Shown piece after piece: positions 25,690 to 33,056 of a stretch of 64,000 nucleotides of DNA. The notes under the pieces were generated by a model. It was not told the origin of the DNA. It was given only the letters and a program-made list of their open reading frames with translations, and searched no databases. Position 1 is the first letter of the stretch. Every line of letters starts with the position of its first letter. A program made the translations under genes and the position numbers. The stretch is from Mycolicibacterium rhodesiae JS60 (GTDB taxonomy: Bacteria > Actinomycetota > Actinomycetes > Mycobacteriales > Mycobacteriaceae), in assembly GCA_000230935.2 (NCBI GenBank), contig AGIQ01000001.1, positions 372,001 to 436,000 on the forward strand. Reading direction: 5' to 3'.

Positions 25690-28600
25690 CAGAACGGATT
25701 CACTCCTTTTGCCCACATCTTCGCCCAATCGCCGCGGATACCGGTCGAGTCGAAGTCGCCGAGTTCGGTTGTCGCGAAGGGATTGTCGAGATACCGCACC
25801 TCGTCGTGCTGCGCCCCACGCGGATCGACCGTCACGAGGGCGAGCCGGTAGCGCGGCACTGCGTTCTTGCCCACCATCACCTCGTTGTGGGTGACGAAGA
25901 AGTCTTTTGCGCCGTCGATGCGCGCCTTGACTTCGATGCGGTAGGCGTCTCCGTTTGGCGCATACGATAGGACGTCAAATCCCTTGTTGTTGAACGCCTG
26001 TTCGACCGGGGCGCGCCCGAGCTGTCGTTCGCGGGCAAGCACGAGTTCCACTCCGCGGCGCTCGACCTCTTTAGTTTCCTTCGCATGGATCGGTGCCGTC
26101 GCCGGCAGATCTGCTTCAAGCATCCCAACCGGCAAAACGAGCGCGGCAGTGAGGATGCGTGGCGGCTTCGTCGACATCAGCGCCTGCTGATCGACGGTCG
26201 CCAATCGCCTGCGCAGCCGGGCGTCCAGCTCGACGGCTTTGCGGTTTAGGCTCTCAGCGGACTCCTTAGCCTTCTCACCGGCCTGTTCCCTCTCGGCAGC
26301 GACGGTCGCCTCAAGGAGTAGTCGATCACGTTCCTGTTCAAGGCGTTTCGTGACTAGCTCACGAGTCTTGGCCAGCTCGGCGGCGCGTCGGGGCTGCACC
26401 TCAGCCAGGTACTCCGGGAGCTGGTTGGCGATGATCCAACTGATCGCTCGGTCTTCTGCTTCGGCTAGCCACGGCAGCTGCCGCGCAGCCGTAACTACCG
26501 ACACCTCGGGGGCGGCCACGCAGTCAAGGTAGGGCGCCGGGCCAGCGGGGCTTACCGTGCCCATGCTGTCGACGTAGGCGTAGCCGAATCGTCGCGATAT
26601 GGCTGCCCCAGTAGCGTCGGCGACTTCCTCGACCACGCCGACCATCAGCTGCGGTTCCTCCAGCGTGGAAGACACCAACACGGTGCCGCTGTTCAAGACA
26701 GCGCCGTGGCGGCGGATCGCCTCATCCATTACCGCGTCGTGTAGCGGATGGCCGGGCGCGAGCAGGTCAGCACGGACCAAACCATCGGGTTGGACTTGCC
26801 CGAGGTCGAAGGTGACTCGGTCGTACCTGCTGGCGATCGGGCCGAACTTGCCGGAACGGATCTGTGTGGGAACGTTGGCGATTTCGTAGCGACCCTGCTC
26901 GCGCTTGGCGATGCGGCCGCCCAGCCGAGTAAACGCCGCCTTGAATGCCAACTCGATGTAGTGCGGCTGTAGCCTGCGTGCGCGGGCCTCATCCATCGCT
27001 GCGCGCAGCTTCTCCAGGTCGGCCTCAGCGAGGTGTTCGGAAGCCAGGGAACGTTCTTCGAGCAGTTCTTTCAACCCTTCGGACACCTGGCCGTCGATCA
27101 CCTCGTGCATCTTGGCCTTCACCTCGGGCTGATCGCCGTAGCGGATCGCTTGCAGCAGCAGATCCCGTAACGATGTTTCGGCAAAAGCCTCACCGAGTAC
27201 GTCGAACACTTTGCCGCCGTAGGCTTTTCGCTGTTCTTCGATCTTTACCAGCAACCGCACAAACACATCACCTTCACGGGTGTTGCTCGCAACTAGGTTC
27301 CACAGTCGGCACACTTCTTCTTGGCCGATCCGATGGATGCGGCCGAAGCGCTGCTCGATGCGATTCGGATTCCACGGCAGGTCGTAGTTGACCATCAGGT
27401 GCGCTGCCTGCAGGTTCAGACCCTCACCGGCGGCGTCGGTGGCGAGCAGGATTTGGCAGTCGCGGTTCTTGGTGAACTCCTCAGTGATCACGCGGCGCTC
27501 CAGCCGGCGCACGCCGCCGTGAATTGCTTGTACGGCGTCGGGTTTGCCTAGCAGTGATCGAATTCTGGTGGCCAAATAGTCCAGGGTGTCGCGGTGCTCG
27601 GTGAAGATAATGAACTTGCGCGGTATACCGTTCGCGTCAGTGGTCAGCGCATTGTCCTGAAGAATCGTGCTCAGCTCAGTCCATTTTCGATCTGTACCCG
27701 CGTCGCGGACTTGCTTGGCAACCTCGGTCAGGTCGGCAAGTTCGAGTAGTTCGGCGTCGAGTTCGTCGACGGTCTGGGCTGCGGAGGCGGCGTCGAGCAG
27801 CTCCTCCTCAAGGGTCTCGATCTCCTCGGCGTTGTAGTCGTCAGCATCCAGTCCGTTGACGTCGATGCTGGGCTCTTTCTCAACGTAGGTGCCGTTAAGG
27901 ATCGCCTGCTTCTTGCGTTCGAGCCGCTCGCTGCGGCGGACTAGGCTGCGGTAGATGGCCTCTGGGCTCGACGCCAAGCGTCGTTGCAGCACGGTCAGGG
28001 CGAACCCGACGGTGTTCTTGCGTTTGCCGCCGATCTTGTCGGCGCGGTTCATGCCCTCACGCACGTAGGCGGTTACCTGCTCGTACAGGTCGTACTCCAG
28101 CGCGGTCAGCTCGTAGGGCACGGTCTCGGCGATCCGCTCCGGGAACAGTTTTTTGCCCTCGAAGGTGAGCAGGTCTTCCTTGACCATGCGTCGCATGATG
28201 TCTTTGGTGTAGGCCGTCTTCTTCTGCTTGCCCTCAAAGCGGTCGCGATCCAGCAGGGTCAGGAATAGTTGGAAGTCTTCCTCTTTGCCGGAGTGCGGCG
28301 TAGCCGTCATCAACAGCAGGTGTCGGGTGATGGAGCCGAGTAGCTCGCCGAGCAGGAAGCGCTTCGTCTTCTCCAGTTTGGAGCCGAAGTAGTGAGCGCC
28401 CATTCGGTGCGCCTCGTCCACGATCACCAGGTCCCACTCGGTGTTCTTGAGCTGCTGCTGTAGCTCCTCGTTGCGAGAGAGCTGGTCCATACGGGCGATC
28501 AGCAGCGGATTCGTCTCGAACACGTTGAGGTTCACGTTGGCGTCGATCAGTTGATTGGTCAGCAGGTCGAAGCGCAGTCCGAATTTGAAGAACAGTTCGT

Positions 28601-29099
28601 CCTGCCACTGCTCGACCAGTCCGCCCGGCGCCACGATGAGGCATTGCTTGACGTCGTCGCGGAGAATCAGCTCCTTGATGTAGAGGCCGGCCATGATGGT
28701 CTTGCCCGCACCTGGGTCGTCGGCCAGCAGGAAACGCAGCGGCGTCCGGGGGAGTAGCTCGCCGTACACCGCGCGAATCTGGTGAGGGAGCGGGCGCACG
28801 TCGCTAGTGGCCACGGCGAGCATCGGATCGAATAGGCCCGCCAGTTGGATGCGCTGGGCTTCGGCGACGAGTTTGAAGTCAGTTGCTGGGGCGTCGAAGG
28901 CTCGGCTGCCGGACTGGGCGATCGTCAGTGCGTCCTGGTCGTTGCGGAACAGGACTTGCTGGCCGAGGTGACCTGCCGGGGTCTTGTAGGTCAGCTCAAG
29001 TGCATCGGTGCCGTGCCATTGCGTGGCGACTACGGTGATCACCGCGGCGGGGATCAACCCGTCGACACGCAGCCCCGGCTTCAGCTCCTCAAGCAGCAC
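25689..29099 (-). CDS. SNF2/SWI2-type helicase with C-terminal DUF3883 domain
   Basis: 1136 aa. Helicase core: Walker A DDPGAGKTIMAG (GAGKT about 130-134), motif II DEAH (about 228-231), motif III LLLMTATPHSG, and motifs V-VI in LLATDAAGEGLNLQAA and NRIEQRFGRIHRIGQ. A coiled, Glu-rich segment follows, then a DUF3883 domain at the C-terminus (KGFDVLSYAPNGDAYRIEVKAR), a nuclease-like fold found in defence helicases. GTG 29097-29099 is preferred: GGGGAGG lies five bases upstream and the protein then begins LLEELKPGLRVDG like its relatives. First gene of the seven-gene operon. Confidence 0.92.
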   Translation of the reverse strand: MLLEELKPGLRVDGLIPAAVITVVATQWHGTDALELTYKTPAGHLGQQVLFRNDQDALTIAQSGSRAFDAPATDFKLVAEAQRIQLAGLFDPMLAVATSDVRPLPHQIRAVYGELLPRTPLRFLLADDPGAGKTIMAGLYIKELILRDDVKQCLIVAPGGLVEQWQDELFFKFGLRFDLLTNQLIDANVNLNVFETNPLLIARMDQLSRNEELQQQLKNTEWDLVIVDEAHRMGAHYFGSKLEKTKRFLLGELLGSITRHLLLMTATPHSGKEEDFQLFLTLLDRDRFEGKQKKTAYTKDIMRRMVKEDLLTFEGKKLFPERIAETVPYELTALEYDLYEQVTAYVREGMNRADKIGGKRKNTVGFALTVLQRRLASSPEAIYRSLVRRSERLERKKQAILNGTYVEKEPSIDVNGLDADDYNAEEIETLEEELLDAASAAQTVDELDAELLELADLTEVAKQVRDAGTDRKWTELSTILQDNALTTDANGIPRKFIIFTEHRDTLDYLATRIRSLLGKPDAVQAIHGGVRRLERRVITEEFTKNRDCQILLATDAAGEGLNLQAAHLMVNYDLPWNPNRIEQRFGRIHRIGQEEVCRLWNLVASNTREGDVFVRLLVKIEEQRKAYGGKVFDVLGEAFAETSLRDLLLQAIRYGDQPEVKAKMHEVIDGQVSEGLKELLEERSLASEHLAEADLEKLRAAMDEARARRLQPHYIELAFKAAFTRLGGRIAKREQGRYEIANVPTQIRSGKFGPIASRYDRVTFDLGQVQPDGLVRADLLAPGHPLHDAVMDEAIRRHGAVLNSGTVLVSSTLEEPQLMVGVVEEVADATGAAISRRFGYAYVDSMGTVSPAGPAPYLDCVAAPEVSVVTAARQLPWLAEAEDRAISWIIANQLPEYLAEVQPRRAAELAKTRELVTKRLEQERDRLLLEATVAAEREQAGEKAKESAESLNRKAVELDARLRRRLATVDQQALMSTKPPRILTAALVLPVGMLEADLPATAPIHAKETKEVERRGVELVLARERQLGRAPVEQAFNNKGFDVLSYAPNGDAYRIEVKARIDGAKDFFVTHNEVMVGKNAVPRYRLALVTVDPRGAQHDEVRYLDNPFATTELGDFDSTGIRGDWAKMWAKGVNPF

Positions 29100-29231
29100 A
29101 TTTGCCTCCCCTCTCGACAGCCAAACTACGTTAGTCGAGGTGGCCGACAAGTGGGATGACGTCGCTGGGATTGCGCTCGCAGTCGCGTCGGCCGGAAGTG
29201 AGGCTGGTCAATCATCGACCGCAACTTGATT

Positions 29232-29245
29232 GGTGAGCGCTCACC
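29232..29245. promoter_or_regulatory. Perfect 14-bp palindrome at the end of the PIN gene
   Basis: GGTGAGCGCTCACC overlaps the PIN stop codon and lies 133 bp before the helicase start. No T-run follows in either direction, so it looks more like a protein-binding site than an intrinsic terminator. Confidence 0.4.
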
Positions 29246-29849
29246 CTGCTTGGTTAGGCGGATCGCCGGTACCTGACAGCAGCGGCAGCAGGATCTCGGC
29301 GACCTCGGTCATGTTATGTCGCGTCACCAGCAGCTCGAGGATCTGTTCCGGGGTCTGCGACGGGTTGGTTCGGCGATTCGACATCTCGCGCAACGCGCGA
29401 ACTCCTGCATGCGGGTGTGCTGCCACTGTGTTGGCGGCGAACTGATGTGGGTGCACGGTCTCGATGTCGGCCTCCACGAGCACGCTTGCTGTGCTGAACC
29501 CAGCCCGGCGATCGTCGGTGACGATGGCGTCGGCTTTGCCGATGATCGCCGCGTGGGCGACGTGGCCGTCATCGGGATCATTGAGGCCGTAGCTGTAGTC
29601 GCGGTCTTTGGGTGCGTGAACCTCTGAGCCTGGAAATGCAGCCTTCAGCTGGTCGAAAAGGTGCTGACGGCGACTGGCGCTATCGGTGACCCCGCGCTTG
29701 TCGTGCAGGCCGGCCAGTACGTAGTCCAGCTCGAAGAGAATCCCAGATCCCCAGGCAGGCGCGTAAGCCTCCTCGGTGGCCAACTGCAGGAGGAAATCAC
29801 GCTGAAGGCTCGGCACGAGGGCACAGGTGTCGAGGACGGCGCGATACAC
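29241..29849 (-). CDS. PIN-domain ribonuclease toxin
   Basis: 202 aa. PIN fold acidic residues: D7 in AVLDTCALVPS, an E in FELDYVL, the DPDDGHVAHAA block near 92-102 and VTDDRRAGF near 110. The C-terminal 60 residues are helical and Arg/His-rich. Unlike short VapC toxins (about 130 aa) it is longer and paired with an excisionase-like HTH protein. Starts with GTG (29847-29849), 30 bp after the antitoxin stop. Likely an RNase held by the upstream protein. Confidence 0.85.
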   Translation of the reverse strand: MYRAVLDTCALVPSLQRDFLLQLATEEAYAPAWGSGILFELDYVLAGLHDKRGVTDSASRRQHLFDQLKAAFPGSEVHAPKDRDYSYGLNDPDDGHVAHAAIIGKADAIVTDDRRAGFSTASVLVEADIETVHPHQFAANTVAAHPHAGVRALREMSNRRTNPSQTPEQILELLVTRHNMTEVAEILLPLLSGTGDPPNQAG

Positions 29850-29879
29850 GTGGGCGAGTGTTTCAGACGCCGCGGACGG

Positions 29880-30383
29880 TCAACGCTTGCGTTTCGCCTC
29901 GGCGAGTAACTCGGCGACTTCGTCAGCGTCGGCATCCGCGAACTCCGCCGAGCTCTCGGTGATGAACCGGTTGCGTCGGGCGTGAAGCTCCTCACGGTAG
30001 GCAAGGACATCGGCAAGCCGCAGCTTGCGTCGGACCGCGCCGGGCACGTGGGCGTCTAACTCGCCGTCCTCGATAAGGCGAACCACCGTGGGCCGGCTCA
30101 GGCCGAGAATCTCTGCGGCCTGCTGGGTGGAGATTTCCTGGTCGCGAGTCAGGATGCTGATCGACTGGCCGTGGCTGAGGGCGTGGGCGACGCGCTTGAG
30201 AACGTCATAAAGCTGCTCGGTCAGTTCGACGCGATCGTGTTCGCCCGCGCCGGACAGGAAGAAGGCAGGCTCGGGAAAAGTCCCGTGACGGGCCTCGTGC
30301 GCCTCCATGAAGCTGAGGACATCGGCAAGCCCATTGGCATCGGCCGGAACCGGGCTAACAATCTCCGCGGAGGCGCTGCTCAT
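29880..30383 (-). CDS. Excisionase-like HTH antitoxin of the PIN pair
   Basis: 167 aa. A central helix-turn-helix (ISTQQAAEILGLSRPTVVRLIEDGELDAHVPGAVRRKLRLADVLAYREEL) follows a helical N-terminus; the C-terminus is acidic (FADADADEVAELLAEAKRKR) and could occupy the PIN active site. ATG 30381-30383 is favoured because GGAAG precedes it; a GTG three codons upstream is too close to that site. A perfect inverted repeat at 30426-30451 upstream fits autoregulation. Confidence 0.82.
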   Translation of the reverse strand: MSSASAEIVSPVPADANGLADVLSFMEAHEARHGTFPEPAFFLSGAGEHDRVELTEQLYDVLKRVAHALSHGQSISILTRDQEISTQQAAEILGLSRPTVVRLIEDGELDAHVPGAVRRKLRLADVLAYREELHARRNRFITESSAEFADADADEVAELLAEAKRKR

Positions 30384-30425
30384 GGGTCCCACTTCCTTTC
30401 ATCTCACCGTCGGGAACCCGATCAA

Positions 30426-30451
30426 TCGTAACAGAGTTGCGAAAGTTACGA
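30426..30451. promoter_or_regulatory. Inverted repeat upstream of the antitoxin gene (candidate operator)
   Basis: TCGTAAC (30426-30432) and GTTACGA (30445-30451) form a perfect 7-bp dyad with a 12-base gap. A direct repeat GTTGCGAAA/GTTACGAAA (30437-30453) overlaps it. Located 43 bp before the antitoxin start. The rest of 30393-30672 holds no gene that I can support. Confidence 0.55.
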
Positions 30452-30672
30452 AAAGTGACCGGGGTTGAACTATGTCGAGCAGTACAGCACCGCCCGGGTT
30501 ACCAGGGAATCCACTCTTCGGGAGTCACTCAGCCCTATGCGGCCCGGCGTCACCAATCGTCTTCGCCGTCCGCCTCCGCGCCCTCGGAGCCGAGGCACAC
30601 CTCGGATACTGCGGCCGACTCCGTGTCCAGGGGCGTCGCTAGATGCATGCTTACGCTCATAGGGTTCGGGTC

Positions 30673-31071
30673 ATGGAAAACGAAATTTGGCCCACGATGC
30701 CCATCGGAAGTACTGAACCCGGCGTCCCCGACTTCGCGCGATGGGGCGAGGCGGCGCCCTTTGTCGCACTATCCGAACGTCTGTTCTCGAAAACGTGCAC
30801 GTTGGCCAGCGATATCGATGACTTCGGAACCCGCGTGAGCGATCCCGCGGTGGTCAATCACATCGTCAATCGGTTGGCATTCATGGGCTCGCAGATCGCC
30901 CACATTGTCCACTCGCTGTCGGGCAAGCTGGATCGGTCGATGATCGACCTCGATCATTGGCTTGAGGTATTGGAGGCGTTCGATAGCGCCAAGCGTGCTT
31001 TTCATAAAGCCAATGGAGCAGCGCAAGCAGCCACCGAGGTCATGCGCAATCACACACAGATCTCGCGCTGA
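30673..31071 (+). CDS. Hypothetical protein of the element
   Basis: 132 aa, predicted all-helical and soluble: MENEIWPTMPIGSTEPGVPD, then long helices (SERLFSKTCTLASDIDDFG, NRLAFMGSQIAHIVHSLSG, HWLEVLEAFDSAKRAFHKAN). It is the only plus-strand gene between NUDIX and attR. AGGG lies nine bases before the ATG. It converges with rep and the two overlap by 22 bases. No family recognised. Confidence 0.6.
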   Translation: MENEIWPTMPIGSTEPGVPDFARWGEAAPFVALSERLFSKTCTLASDIDDFGTRVSDPAVVNHIVNRLAFMGSQIAHIVHSLSGKLDRSMIDLDHWLEVLEAFDSAKRAFHKANGAAQAATEVMRNHTQISR

Positions 31072-32603
31072 GGCGACAGGCGAGCCGTCGTAGCCGCACC
31101 AAACAGGGCGGACGCGAGCTGGGAGGCGAACGCTGGACCGTCGTTCACCAACGCGTAGCCGCCGGCCAAGCCACCCTGATTACAGAGCGTTCGACGTCGA
31201 CGGACCCGCCGATGCGCCACGACGCCGGTATCGCGGTCGATGCGAGTGACGAGGCGCGTAGCCGTGCGCGGCACCATGGCAGTGGGGAAGCGGCTAGCGG
31301 AATCCCCGTGCACCGCCTGGTTGCGAGACCAGCGCCGAACGATCCGGCGAGCGGCGATGTACGCCTCCTGCGCTACCTCTACAACGGCGGTGGCCTTCTG
31401 CAGTCCGTAGACGCCCCAGAACCGGCCCGGTCCTCGACCCGGCTGCCGCCACAGCTCAGGAACGATGTGTTGATATTCCTTGTCGCCGTTCAAGTTTGGT
31501 GACGAGTGTTTGGTGAAGTAAATGGCCAACCGTTTCGGATCGCACGCCCGCAGGCCATTACGCACGTCGATGGCAGTACCGGCGAGCCGGTGCCGGGCTT
31601 TCTGTACTGGGTCGGGATGGTCGACAACCTGAGCCCACGTCTCGGACAGCCACTGAGCGAAGCTCCGGCCTGATCGTCCTGGCGAAATTGGCGGCGCCAT
31701 CCACAGATGAATATGCGGAGCGCCCCGACGCTGGAACTCCAGCTTCCAGATGTAGCGGGCCGGTTCGCCGTATTCGCGTTGAAAGCGCTTGCGCCACAGG
31801 ACCATGTGCCGCTTGACGCTGGCGCCATCGGGAGCGACCACTTCCCAGTCGCCTGGGTAGGTGAGTGTGACCATCGCCGGGACACGACCAGATTCCGCCA
31901 GTGGGCTGTAGTCAAGCTCAGCGAAGGTGCGGCACATCGACGACCGCGATTTCCGGGACCACTCGGTGATGACAGCACCGGTCCCAGGCTGGTCGCGTTC
32001 CGTAGGACTCCGTCGTGTCAAAGACACGACGGCCCGATGATCGTCCCCGGCAGCCAGATCCGCACTGACCCGAAGCTCGGCATCGTCAACGTTACGTTGG
32101 TGGTGACCGACCGCCCGCTCAGCCGTCTTCTCGGCACGAACAGGATTAGTCCACCCGAGTCGCACAACGCCAGGACCGATGGAAATGCGGAACCGTCCGG
32201 ATTCCGGCTCGACCCCGCGACGGGCAGCACCAGATGCCCACGGCACCGCCGGTTCGAACTGTGCCGCAGCGGCGGTGACCATCTCGGGACTCGGGAACCG
32301 AAGGCCCAACGCGTCGATAGCCCGCAGCTCATCGGTCGCGGTCCCGTCGCGAACCGACTCGCGGACATTTTCGGCACATATAACAAGCCCGCCGGCTGCG
32401 GCCGGGTTGAGGCAGGGGACCTCGGTCGACGTCCGGCCGACCGCTGGCGCTCTCCCGCCCTGCGGCCTGGCGGCCTCGGGCGTTCGCGACCTCCCATCCA
32501 CCGACGTACCCGCAGAACCAGGCCCGAGGGGCGGTCCGTCAGGTGCCGATGAGCCGTCTGCCGACGGTGTCGAGACGGTCGCTGAAGAATCGATGCTGGG
32601 CAT
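31050..32603 (-). CDS. RepSA-like rolling-circle replication initiator
   Basis: 517 aa. A long Pro/Gly/Arg-rich N-terminus precedes the catalytic part: VPAMVTLTYPGDWEV (motif 1), RRGAPHIHLWMAPP (HUH-type metal-binding motif, about 294-302) and a Tyr-containing helix KRLAIYFTKHSS (near 360). C-terminal RFWGVYGLQKATAVVEV fits RepSA-like initiators of AICEs. Expected to nick the excised circle and start rolling-circle replication. ATG 32601-32603 follows GGGGAGC. The gene lies at the attR end, separated from the rest of the backbone by the cargo. Confidence 0.82.
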   Translation of the reverse strand: MPSIDSSATVSTPSADGSSAPDGPPLGPGSAGTSVDGRSRTPEAARPQGGRAPAVGRTSTEVPCLNPAAAGGLVICAENVRESVRDGTATDELRAIDALGLRFPSPEMVTAAAAQFEPAVPWASGAARRGVEPESGRFRISIGPGVVRLGWTNPVRAEKTAERAVGHHQRNVDDAELRVSADLAAGDDHRAVVSLTRRSPTERDQPGTGAVITEWSRKSRSSMCRTFAELDYSPLAESGRVPAMVTLTYPGDWEVVAPDGASVKRHMVLWRKRFQREYGEPARYIWKLEFQRRGAPHIHLWMAPPISPGRSGRSFAQWLSETWAQVVDHPDPVQKARHRLAGTAIDVRNGLRACDPKRLAIYFTKHSSPNLNGDKEYQHIVPELWRQPGRGPGRFWGVYGLQKATAVVEVAQEAYIAARRIVRRWSRNQAVHGDSASRFPTAMVPRTATRLVTRIDRDTGVVAHRRVRRRRTLCNQGGLAGGYALVNDGPAFASQLASALFGAATTARLSPQREICV

Positions 32604-33056
32604 CGGGATGCCTGCTCCCCGAAGCCGCCGAGTCCGCTCACAACGCAAGCGGCGGCACGACAGCCCCTGGTCGGGAGCGCAAGCACCGTGTCCGGTTTAT
32701 GTCCGTTCGTCGGACAGACTGAATACGTCAGCGCAGCTCAATGCGGCGCATATGACGCACAGAATCAGATAAACCGCAGGTCAGTGGCTATCCCGTCCGC
32801 CTGAAAAGCGGAAGGTCGCCGGTTCGATCCCGGCCCTGGCCACCATTGTTCAAAGCTCGTCTGTCTCGGCCCCCGGGTCGTCGGTTTCGCTATGTGCCGT
32901 GGCGAGTTCGTCGTCAAGATCGGCGAACCGGTGCGCTGATGTTCACCCCGTGGATTACTGATTCTGGTCGCAGCATCACGGCGACCCGAATATTTTCGGC
33001 GATAGTAATTTTGCAGGTTCGTCCGCCGCGTGAAATGGGTGAGGCTGGTGTCCGTT
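32604..33056. other. Gene-free stretch holding attR and the element/chromosome junction
   Basis: 453 bp from the rep start to the PGRS-protease start. It contains about 190 bp of element DNA that should carry the rep promoter and possibly the replication origin, then attR (32794-32847), then about 210 bp of chromosome before the protease gene. I see no open frame with a credible start and no tRNA other than the truncated copy. Confidence 0.6.
32794..32847 (+). repeat. attR: 54-bp copy of the tRNA-Phe 3' end
   Basis: Exact copy of 10878-10931 (anticodon arm, variable loop, T-arm, acceptor 3' strand, CCA and TT). The 5' half of a tRNA is absent upstream, so it is not a second tRNA gene but the right boundary of the element. 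Confidence 0.93.

Larger units (their letters stand above)
10878..32847. mobile_element. Actinomycete integrative and conjugative element (AICE) in tRNA-Phe, with defence cargo
   Basis: About 21.9 kb between 54-bp tRNA-derived repeats. Backbone genes: tyrosine integrase (10968-12122), xis (12122-12358), FtsK/Tra ATPase (12363-13715), Pra-like activator (13712-14134), GntR/Kor repressor (14234-15013) with three operator words, NUDIX (15107-15535), and a RepSA-like initiator (31050-32603). This set is known from pSAM2-type AICEs, which excise, replicate by rolling circle and transfer double-stranded DNA with a single FtsK-like protein. The 15.5 kb between NUDIX and rep is cargo: a seven-gene defence-type operon, a PIN/HTH pair and one hypothetical gene. 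All essential backbone frames look intact, so the element could be active. Confidence 0.9.

Noticed and set aside
15548..29099. Classification as BREX or DISARM
   Set aside because: No BrxL/PglZ/BrxC signatures and no DUF1998 helicase partner; the DUF499/DUF1156 pair points to the helicase-methylase-ATPase class instead.
32794..32847. Second tRNA-Phe gene
   Set aside because: Only the 3' 54 bases are repeated; no D-arm or 5' acceptor strand is present, so it is an attachment-site copy.
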